A DNA stretch of 33,086 nt, taken from Clostridia bacterium. GTDB lineage: Bacteria; Bacillota; Clostridia; Oscillospirales; CAG-272. The translations under genes and the position numbers were made by a program. Under the pieces are notes generated by a model that was not told the DNA's origin, did no database searches, and was given only the letters and a program-made list of their open reading frames with translations. The stretch spans positions 1 through 33,086 of the forward strand of contig JAFTPF010000011.1 of NCBI GenBank assembly GCA_017463445.1, given 5' to 3'. Below are positions 26,978-33,086 of the stretch, piece after piece. Numbering within the stretch: position 1 is the stretch's first letter; every line of letters begins with the position of its first letter.

Positions 26978-29029
26978 TCAGCCGTCCCCTGCCAACGTCT
27001 CCTCTGCCGCGGCGAAGGCGGCTTGCAGGAGGGTCATATCGTCGCAGAGCGATGCCAGTCTGAAGCGGAGCTGTCCGTGCTGGCGTCCCGAGGGTGCGCC
27101 CTCTCCCACAGGGGGAAAGAAGTCGCCGGGACCGCGCTGTTTTAAATCAAACTCGGCGATCTCGTAGCCGTCGGCGGTGTCGCAGAGGGCGTTCAGCCGG
27201 GCTTTTGCATCCTCGCTCCGGGTATCGCTGACGAGGATGCACCAGGACTTCGCATCTCCTCTGCCCACGCGGCCGCGGAGCTGGTGAAGCTGGGAGAGAC
27301 CGAATCGCTCGGCGTTCTCCACGATCATCAGCGTGGAGGCGGGGACGTTGATGCCTACCTCGATGACGGTGGTGGAGACCAGCACCTGCACCTCGCCCGA
27401 GACGAAGCGCGCCATAATTTTATCTTTCTCCGCACCCTTCATCTTGCCGTGAAGGACGCCGATCTTCAGATCGGGATGGCGTGCGGCGAGGCTTTCGGCG
27501 TATTCCACAGCGTTGTGAAGCGGCGTTTTGTCCACCTTGTGACCGTCGATACCCACCAGTGCACCCTCGTCATCCTCATCCCGCGCCTCGATGGCGGGAC
27601 AGACGATGTAGGTCTGATGTCCCTCCGCCGCCTGCTTTTCGATGAACCCCTCCATACGGGTGCGGTAGGTGTCGTCCACCAAGAAAGTCGAGACCTTCTT
27701 TCGTCCCGGGGGCATCGTACGGATGGAGGAAACGTCCAGATCGCCATAGAGTACCAGCGCCAGCGTGCGGGGGATGGGGGTTGCGCTCATGACGAGATTG
27801 TGCACCACGCCCTCGGTGATGCCCGCAAGGGCGCCCCGTTGGGCGATACCGAAGCGGTGCTGTTCGTCGGTAATGATCAGCCCGCACCTCGGCAGCTCCA
27901 CGCCTTCCGAGAGGAGCGCGTGGGTACCGATCAGCAGATCGATCTCGCCGATGGCGGCGGCAGTCTTGACCTTCCGCTTAGCGGCGGCGGTGAGCGAGCC
28001 CACCAGCAGTCCTACGCGGATGCCCAGCGGTTCGAAGAGTTTTGTCAGATCGGCAAAGTGTTGCCTTGCGAGGATCTCGGTGGGTACCATCAAAGCCGCG
28101 CGGTAGCCGTTTTCGGCAGCAATGTAGACCGCGGCGGCGGCGCAGACCGTCTTACCGCTACCCACGTCGCCTGAGATGAGCCGTCGCATGGCAAGCCCCG
28201 ACGCAAGATCGCGCTCCACGTCGGCGATGGCTTCCTCCTGCCCCGTGGTGAGGGCGAAGGGGAGATTCTTTCGGAATCTTTCCCGCACATCGGCGGTAGC
28301 AGTGAGCTTGGGAGCCACCAGACGGCGGCGCTGGCGTTTTGCGCCTGCGATGCTCAGGGCAAATTCGTAGAGTTCCTCGAAAATGAAATAGTTTCTTGCG
28401 TTGGAAAGCTCCGTAAAAGAGTCGGGGGAGTGGATTGACTCAAAAGCTTCCAAGCGAGTGGACAACCCCTGTCTTGCCCGAATGGAATCGGGAATCCGCT
28501 CCTGCGGTTTTACATCCAAGGATGCAAGGGCAATCCTCACCAGATTCTGCAGAAATTTTTGGGTAATCCCCGCAGTCAGGGGATAAATGGGAAAGAGCGC
28601 GGGCAGCGGACGGAGCCGATTCACCGGCTCGAACTCGGGGGAGGAGATCTCCCACCCTCGATTGCCCCGGGTCACCTTGCCCCAAAAGCGAAAGGTGGAG
28701 CCCATGTGGAACACCTGCCGAATAAAGGTCTGATTGAACCAGAGCGAGGTGATCTTGCCCGTATCGTCGAACAGGGTAAAGGTAGTCAGCGTTTTGTGAT
28801 TTTTCAGCTGTACCGACCGAGGCTCACTGCCCACGGTCAGGATCATCGCGCACTTTTCCCCACTTCGAGCGGCTTCCATAATGGTCTGGGTGTCGCCGCG
28901 GTTCTGATAGGCACGGGGAAAGTGCAGGAGCAGATCCTCCACGGTATAGATGTCCAGCATCGCCAGTGCTTTTGCCCGCACGCTTCCCACGCCCGGCAGA
29001 ACGGTAATCTCGCTTTGCAAAGTAACCAC
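26978..29029 (-). CDS. recG: ATP-dependent DNA helicase RecG
   Basis: A 683-residue superfamily 2 helicase, full length for the family (670-690). The start is GTG 29029 with GGAGG 8 nt upstream. N-terminal wedge/OB region: LPGVGSVRAKALAMLDIYTVEDLLLHFPRAY and KITSLWFNQTFIRQVFHMGSTFRFWGKV. Helicase motifs: Q region LTTGQEEAI, Walker A GDVGSGKT, ALMVPTEILARQHF, Walker B DEQH (ITDEQHRFG), MSATPIPRTLAL, VSTTVIEVGINVP and QLRGRVGRG. It remodels stalled replication forks and Holliday junctions. Host housekeeping gene; its high-GC codons mark the return to ordinary chromosome after the array. Confidence 0.96.
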   Translation of the reverse strand: MVTLQSEITVLPGVGSVRAKALAMLDIYTVEDLLLHFPRAYQNRGDTQTIMEAARSGEKCAMILTVGSEPRSVQLKNHKTLTTFTLFDDTGKITSLWFNQTFIRQVFHMGSTFRFWGKVTRGNRGWEISSPEFEPVNRLRPLPALFPIYPLTAGITQKFLQNLVRIALASLDVKPQERIPDSIRARQGLSTRLEAFESIHSPDSFTELSNARNYFIFEELYEFALSIAGAKRQRRRLVAPKLTATADVRERFRKNLPFALTTGQEEAIADVERDLASGLAMRRLISGDVGSGKTVCAAAAVYIAAENGYRAALMVPTEILARQHFADLTKLFEPLGIRVGLLVGSLTAAAKRKVKTAAAIGEIDLLIGTHALLSEGVELPRCGLIITDEQHRFGIAQRGALAGITEGVVHNLVMSATPIPRTLALVLYGDLDVSSIRTMPPGRKKVSTFLVDDTYRTRMEGFIEKQAAEGHQTYIVCPAIEARDEDDEGALVGIDGHKVDKTPLHNAVEYAESLAARHPDLKIGVLHGKMKGAEKDKIMARFVSGEVQVLVSTTVIEVGINVPASTLMIVENAERFGLSQLHQLRGRVGRGDAKSWCILVSDTRSEDAKARLNALCDTADGYEIAEFDLKQRGPGDFFPPVGEGAPSGRQHGQLRFRLASLCDDMTLLQAAFAAAEETLAGDG

Positions 29030-29101
29030 GCAATCGCCTCCTTTTCGGTAGATTTCTATGCTAATTTATTGTAACAGAAACAGATTTTTTTGTCAAGTCT
29101 C

Positions 29102-29130
29102 TTGCATAAAGGCATCTGTTTTGATATACT
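29102..29130 (+). promoter_or_regulatory. Promoter of the small membrane protein / acetyltransferase genes
   Basis: TTGCAT (29102-29107), 17-nt spacer, TATACT (29125-29130), 64 nt before ATG 29195, divergent from recG. Confidence 0.7.
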
Positions 29131-29194
29131 ATAACTATCGAGCCCCTCTGTCGCGGCTCGACGAGAGGCGAGTTATCGAAAGGATGACCTCGAT

Positions 29195-29446
29195 ATGGAC
29201 AAGCTATGCAAGTTTTGCTGGGAGCAGACTCCCGCTTTGCGTTGGCAGTATCAGATGCGCGCCACCGTGCAGAAAAGCGCTAAGGACAAGACCCCTCTGG
29301 GCGGCACCATGTGCAAGGAAGGAAACATCACGATCCCCCTTTGCGTCATCGGCGCAGTCATCGTATTGGCGATGATCCCCTGTATGTGCGCCTGCCACGC
29401 CCGCAAAAAGCGGAAGATGCAAAAGAAAGAGTCTGCATCCTGCTAA
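29195..29446 (+). CDS. Small Cys-rich single-pass membrane protein
   Basis: An 83-residue protein with GAAAGGATG upstream of ATG 29195. The N-terminus has a CKFCWEQ pair that could be half a zinc ribbon, then a Lys-rich stretch, one membrane helix (about 46-66, ITIPLCVIGAVIVLAMIPCMC) with further cysteines (CMCACHARKKRK) and a basic tail. No known family recognised. It precedes the acetyltransferase gene by 65 nt, likely in one transcript. Moderate confidence that it is a real gene, since its ribosome site, composition and promoter all fit. Confidence 0.6.
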   Translation: MDKLCKFCWEQTPALRWQYQMRATVQKSAKDKTPLGGTMCKEGNITIPLCVIGAVIVLAMIPCMCACHARKKRKMQKKESASC

Positions 29447-29461
29447 AATTCAACCATTCTG

Positions 29462-29495
29462 TGCCGACGAACCGACATTTCGGCGTTCGTCGGCA
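29462..29495. promoter_or_regulatory. Hairpin between the small membrane gene and the acetyltransferase gene
   Basis: TGCCGACGAAC (29462-29472) pairs with GTTCGTCGGCA (29485-29495), an 11-bp stem with a 12-nt loop. It ends 5 nt before the GGAGG-type site of the next gene, so it could affect that gene's translation or mRNA stability. There is no T-run. Confidence 0.5.
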
Positions 29496-29511
29496 GACGG
29501 AGGATATACAT

Positions 29512-30642
29512 ATGGTTTTTAAAGGCAATATTGACCGCGAAGATTACATTGATTTCGCCAATTACGTCTTCGGCTTCAACGGGACCGACCGCTCCTTTTT
29601 AAAGCTCCTGCCCAAGCTCTTCAAGGAGGGGACTAACACTGCCGCTGACACCTTCTTTGTGAAGGACGGCGACCGTCTGGCGGCTTGCGTGGGATCATTT
29701 CCCATCGAATACTCAATCTTAGGCGAAAAGCTTCCCGTTCGCGGGATCGGCAACGTGGCGGTCCATCCCCGTGACCGCTCCAATGGTTACATGAAGGAGT
29801 GTATGTCCGCCGCGCTGGAGGAGATGATCACCGAGGGATGTGCCTTCTCGGTGCTTTCGGGCAGACGGCACCGCTACAATCACTTCGGCTATGTCAAATG
29901 CGGCGCCGCCCGAGGCTACGAGGTGACGGCAAAGACGCTCTCCTACCTTCTGCCCGAGGATCATCAGCCAAGCCTCACAATGCGCACCCTCCGCCGAGAG
30001 GATGACAAGGCGCTGGGTGAGCTGTCCGCCATCTGGCACGGACGGGCGTTCCATTGCACCCGTCCGAGGGAGATGCTCTACGATATTCTCATCTCCTGGC
30101 AGTCCGAGCCCATCGGCTTTTTTGAGGGCGATAGCTTGGTTGGCTGGGTGATCGTGAAGGGCGACCACGTTTGGGAGTGCATTGCCGATCCCAAGTACGT
30201 CCCCGATATGCTCTTCCTGCTGTCTCGACGCTTCTGGCGCCTCTGCTATCAGATCCCTTACCACGATCGCGCCATTGCCGAGGCAATCTTCCCCTACGCT
30301 GAGACCTCCTCCACCGAGCCGGAGCTTTGCTTCAGCATTCTCGACTACGAAAAGATGCTCTCCCTACTCCTGAAACTGAAAGCCACCTACGAGCCGCTTC
30401 TGGATGGCGAGACAGTGGTAGAGATCGAGGGCTTTGCGAAGACTGAGCGGCTGAAGCTCGCCGTCCAGGACGGCGTCCCCTCGGTCACTGCCACCGATGC
30501 ACCTGTCGACGCTACCCTCTCCCATCTTGCCGCCATGCGCGCCTTTTTCATCGACGACGCGCCCGAGCGGAGCGCACTCTCACCCGTAGTCCGCTCCTGG
30601 CTGCCTCTCCCCATCTACATCTATCACGCGGATAACGTCTAA
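29512..30642 (+). CDS. GNAT-family N-acetyltransferase (Eis-like layout)
   Basis: A 376-residue protein; ATG 29512 with CGGAGG 8 nt upstream. Residues 50-130 are a GNAT domain: GDRLAACVGSFPIEYSILGEKLPVRGIGNVAVHPRDRSNGYMKECMSAALEEM, with the acetyl-CoA-binding block V-x-P-x-x-R-x-x-G-Y/H-x-x-x. The next lines GCAFSVLSGRRHRYNHFGYVKCG match the L-x-G-x-x-x-x-Y-x-x-x-G-Y/F-x segment of Eis-type enzymes. A second, degenerate acetyltransferase-like half and a C-terminal SCP-like region (about 300-376) are consistent with the Eis family, usually about 400 residues. The substrate is unknown (amine, polyamine or drug). Confidence 0.82.
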   Translation: MVFKGNIDREDYIDFANYVFGFNGTDRSFLKLLPKLFKEGTNTAADTFFVKDGDRLAACVGSFPIEYSILGEKLPVRGIGNVAVHPRDRSNGYMKECMSAALEEMITEGCAFSVLSGRRHRYNHFGYVKCGAARGYEVTAKTLSYLLPEDHQPSLTMRTLRREDDKALGELSAIWHGRAFHCTRPREMLYDILISWQSEPIGFFEGDSLVGWVIVKGDHVWECIADPKYVPDMLFLLSRRFWRLCYQIPYHDRAIAEAIFPYAETSSTEPELCFSILDYEKMLSLLLKLKATYEPLLDGETVVEIEGFAKTERLKLAVQDGVPSVTATDAPVDATLSHLAAMRAFFIDDAPERSALSPVVRSWLPLPIYIYHADNV

Positions 30643-30646
30643 ATCC

Positions 30647-30675
30647 TTGACAAACCCACACGAGTGTGCTACAAT
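30647..30675 (+). promoter_or_regulatory. Promoter of the aminopeptidase gene
   Basis: Perfect TTGACA (30647-30652), 17-nt spacer, TACAAT (30670-30675), immediately after the acetyltransferase stop and about 59 nt before the start. Confidence 0.8.
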
Positions 30676-30733
30676 AACGGTATCGTTGAAAATCCGGGTG
30701 TGTTGAGACGCCCATCAGAAAGTGAGAATGATC

Positions 30734-31960
30734 ATGACTAAAACACAGCTTCGTCAATACGCCCGCCTGATCGCACGGTGCGGCGGCAATGTGCAGAAGG
30801 GACAGGAGGTCATCGTAGTCGCCGAGCTGGATCAACCCGAGTTCGTGACCATGGTGGTAGAGGAATGCTACCGCGCAGGCGCTTCCAAGGTTATGGTAGA
30901 CTGGACCCATCAGCCCGTATCTAAACTCCACAACCGCCACCGTTCTTTAAAGACCATGTCCAAGATGGAAGACTGGGAAGTGGCAAAGCTGGCGCACCGC
31001 GCCGAGACCCTCCCCGTTTCTATTTATCTGGAGTCCAAGGATCCCGACGGTATGAAGGGTATCAATCAGAAGAAGCAGGCGCAGGCATCCCGCGCGCTGT
31101 ATCCCATCGTCAAGCCCTACCGCGAGAAGATGGACAACCGTTATCAGTGGTGCATCGCCGCTGTTCCCGGAAAGAAGTGGGCAAAGAAGGTATTCCCCGA
31201 GCTGACCGTCTCCCAGGGTGTCAAGAAGCTGTGGGATGCGATCCTGCAGACCTCCCGCGCCTACGAGGGCGATCCTCTCGAAAACTGGAACCGGCACAAT
31301 GCCGATCTGAAGGCGCGCTACGATTATCTCAACAGCCTTAAGATCAAATCTCTCCACTATACCGCCTCCAACGGCACCGATTTTACCGTTGGACTCAACA
31401 AGCAGGGTATTTTTATGGGCGGCGGCGAATACACTCTGGGCGGCGTGTTCTACAACCCTAACATCCCCTCCGAGGAGATCTTCACCTCTCCCATGAAGGG
31501 TGAGGCCGAGGGCATCGTTTACTCCTCCAAACCCCTTTCCTACAAGGGCGAGCTGATCGAGAACTTCTCGGTTCGTTTCGAGGGCGGCAAGGCAGTAGAA
31601 GTCCACGCCGAAAAGGGCGAGGCGCTCCTTGCCGAGATGATCTCCATGGACGAGGGCGCAGCTTATCTGGGTGAAGTGGCTTTGGTTCCCTTTAACAGCC
31701 CCGTCAACGAGACCGGCATCCTCTTCTACAATACTCTGTTTGACGAAAACGCTTGTTGTCATCTGGCGCTGGGTGCAGGCTTCACTAACTGCATCGCCGA
31801 TTTCGATAAGTACACCAACAAGGAGCTCCACGATATGGGCGTCAACGACTCCATGATCCACGTGGACTTTATGATCGGCACCGCCGATCTGTCCATCGTA
31901 GCTACCTGCGAGGACGGCAAAACCGTTGTCATCTTCGAAAACGGCACCTGGGCGTTTTAA
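30734..31960 (+). CDS. M29-family (thermophilic-type) metallo-aminopeptidase
   Basis: A 408-residue protein. ATG 30734 (MTKTQLRQYARLIARCG) is favoured, with AAAGTGAGA about 8 nt upstream; GTG 30722 and ATG 30728 are in frame. It matches peptidase family M29 (AmpS/AmpT): the N-terminal VQKGQEVIVVAELDQPEFVTMVVEECYRAGA and the C-terminal metal site built from Glu in GEAEGIV, Glu in LGEVALVPF, His in CCHLALG and the HVDFMIGT block. M29 enzymes remove N-terminal residues using two zinc or cobalt ions and act in the cytoplasm. Length is normal. Single-gene unit with its own promoter and terminator; host housekeeping gene. Confidence 0.93.
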   Translation: MTKTQLRQYARLIARCGGNVQKGQEVIVVAELDQPEFVTMVVEECYRAGASKVMVDWTHQPVSKLHNRHRSLKTMSKMEDWEVAKLAHRAETLPVSIYLESKDPDGMKGINQKKQAQASRALYPIVKPYREKMDNRYQWCIAAVPGKKWAKKVFPELTVSQGVKKLWDAILQTSRAYEGDPLENWNRHNADLKARYDYLNSLKIKSLHYTASNGTDFTVGLNKQGIFMGGGEYTLGGVFYNPNIPSEEIFTSPMKGEAEGIVYSSKPLSYKGELIENFSVRFEGGKAVEVHAEKGEALLAEMISMDEGAAYLGEVALVPFNSPVNETGILFYNTLFDENACCHLALGAGFTNCIADFDKYTNKELHDMGVNDSMIHVDFMIGTADLSIVATCEDGKTVVIFENGTWAF

Positions 31961-31969
31961 CGGGAACGC

Positions 31970-32002
31970 TTAGGGGGACTTTTTGAAAAAAAGCCCCCCT
32001 AA
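31970..32002 (+). terminator. Terminator of the aminopeptidase gene
   Basis: TTAGGGGG (31970-31977) pairs with CCCCCTAA (31995-32002), with inner CTTTTT/AAAAAG pairing; it lies 10 nt past the stop. Bases 32003-32120 show no feature. Confidence 0.65.
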
Positions 32003-32113
32003 ACCCCTTCAAAAACTCTTTTAGAAGGCGGCATGAGTTATTTGCCGCAGGCGAACTCCCGGACGTCTGCGAGGCAGAATGTCCACTACTCGTCGCCTCT
32101 ATGTTCTTATCAT

Positions 32114-32144
32114 ACAAAAATCCCTCGCTCTTTCGAGCGAGGGA
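32114..32144 (-). terminator. Terminator of the CHAP-protein gene
   Basis: TCCCTCGCTC (32121-32130), loop TTTC, GAGCGAGGGA (32135-32144); the minus-strand stem is followed by TTTTTG. It is 10 nt past the CHAP gene's stop. Confidence 0.85.
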
Positions 32145-32154
32145 TACTTTATGC

Positions 32155-33086
32155 TCAGTTATAGTTAGGTCTGCCGTATCCTACGATATAGCCGCTATTC
32201 AGCGAATATGTATTGCAGGAGACCTTGTTGGAGTAATTGCCCTCCACGGTAGTCACAATGCCATTCTCTACAGAGACAACGATACCTACATGGTCGATAG
32301 AACCGTGACCCTTATCCCAGTCGATAAAGATCACATCGCCGGGCTTGGGAGTGCCTGCGGAATATTTGAAATACTGTCCGCGTTGCTTGAACCAGCTATA
32401 GTAGTAACCGGTGCTGGCGTTTTTGGGGATCACCGACTGAGGGATACCTGCCTGATCGGCACACCAAGAGATGAACACGGCGCACCAAGCGTATTGAGTG
32501 CTGCTGTTAGTGGAGGTGCTTACTGCTTTGCCGTAGTACCAGGTGTTATACTTGACATTGTTGTATTTCTTCTCGGTAACGCCGATCTCGTTCTTTGCTA
32601 TAGCAAGAATCTTGCTCAGTGCAGAGGTGTCGGTATTGGGCGTATTGACCTCGGGAGCCTTGGTGGTAGCAGGTGCTTTCGTAGTGGTGACAGGCTTGGG
32701 AGTAGTAACGGGCTTAGTAGTGGTAACAGGTTTAGTGGTAGTAACAGGTTTGGGAGTAGTGGTCGCCACCGTAGTAGTGGTAGTTACCTCGGGAGTAGTG
32801 GTGGGAGTCTCAACCTCGGGAATGTTCGTCTGCCCTTCCATACGCTGAGGGGTAGTAAACTGTATTTCTACGGTAGAATTCTGAGGCGGAAGCGTTTGCT
32901 GGGACTCGGTCACTTCGGGGGTAACGACGGGAACGGCGACAGTAGCGGAAGGAGCGATTTCCTGGGTGGTGAAGTTATCGAGGACCTGATCGACCTTTAC
33001 GTCAGTGGACAGGATGGTATTGTCTGTAGCGGGTGCAGAGCCGTTCTCGTCGGCCGTGGAAAACATTCCGGTGCAAAAAGCGACAG
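32155..33086 (-). CDS. Secreted CHAP-domain protein with Thr/Pro/Lys linker (5' end beyond window)
   Basis: The frame is open through the right edge: before the first internal ATG (33066) it reads VAFCTG, which looks like the end of a signal peptide or lipobox, so the true start lies outside. After a 70-residue acidic/Ser-rich stretch comes a low-complexity linker of TTTKPV/TTTPKPV units (about residues 90-135), typical of a wall-spanning region. The last 155 residues are a CHAP amidase/endopeptidase domain: LAIAKNEIGVTEKKYNNVKYNTWYYGKAV, catalytic Cys in YAWCAVFISWCA, KPGDVIFIDW and catalytic His in DHVGIVVSV. It probably cleaves peptidoglycan cross-bridges or stem peptides in cell-wall turnover. 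Host gene. Confidence 0.9.
   Translation of the reverse strand, partial: VAFCTGMFSTADENGSAPATDNTILSTDVKVDQVLDNFTTQEIAPSATVAVPVVTPEVTESQQTLPPQNSTVEIQFTTPQRMEGQTNIPEVETPTTTPEVTTTTTVATTTPKPVTTTKPVTTTKPVTTPKPVTTTKAPATTKAPEVNTPNTDTSALSKILAIAKNEIGVTEKKYNNVKYNTWYYGKAVSTSTNSSTQYAWCAVFISWCADQAGIPQSVIPKNASTGYYYSWFKQRGQYFKYSAGTPKPGDVIFIDWDKGHGSIDHVGIVVSVENGIVTTVEGNYSNKVSCNTYSLNSGYIVGYGRPNYN

Overview
The window looks like a chromosome segment of a low-to-medium GC, Gram-positive anaerobe of class Clostridia, probably an uncultured gut lineage. The basis is strong AGGAGG-type ribosome sites, consensus TTGACA/TATAAT promoters, a BspA-type LRR lipoprotein, a SpoIIAA-like STAS protein, a Thr/Pro-rich CHAP protein and a NifU-like/GGGtGRT gene pair. 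No genus can be named from the sequence alone. The flanks (1-2.9 kb and 25.8-33 kb) are host-like: an LRR lipoprotein with a divergent XRE regulator, an iron-sulfur scaffold gene plus GGGtGRT gene, an XRE membrane regulator, recG, a small membrane protein, a GNAT-type acetyltransferase, an M29 aminopeptidase and a secreted CHAP protein.

The centre (about 2.84-25.69 kb) is a tandem array of four integrated elements, all at one place: the last 90 bases of the GGGtGRT gene. That gene tail occurs five times (2819-2908, 3855-3944, 19841-19930, 23298-23387, 25684-25757). Every copy stays in frame to its stop and shares an invariant 17-bp core, GGTAACAACCCCATGGT. Each element begins with a surrogate gene tail, then a hairpin with TGATGTGTC-type arms and a T-run. 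Elements 1-3 end with a right-end TATAATG...AATGATGTGTTCA block before the next tail. Elements 2 and 3 carry closely related, complete tyrosine recombinases just after the hairpin. Elements 1 and 4 have none and look like passengers mobilised in trans.

Cargo. Element 1 (1.0 kb) is a single TIR-domain gene. Element 2 (16 kb) has the recombinase, a plasmid-like module (Rep-like winged-helix protein, 11-bp iterons, serine recombinase), an orphan SpoIIAA-like protein, and a long minus-strand gene train. The train holds two cytoplasmic LRR proteins, two Sel1-repeat proteins, two large repeat proteins, a small beta-flower-like protein, a fused NMNAT-PARG protein and four unknown genes, one resembling an AAA+ ATPase without a Walker A motif. 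Element 3 (3.5 kb) has a recombinase, a four-helix membrane protein and a frameshifted WYL-type regulator. Element 4 (2.4 kb) has a secreted, membrane-anchored metallophosphoesterase.

Two cargo modules, in elements 2 and 3, are preceded by the same promoter-driven, terminator-bounded structured RNA (about 210-220 nt). Its long closing helix is kept by compensatory changes while the sequence differs almost completely. The downstream proteins are unrelated. The tandem tail-replacing array and this RNA are the most interesting features. A role in phage defence is suggested by the TIR, WYL and NAD-linked genes but is inference.
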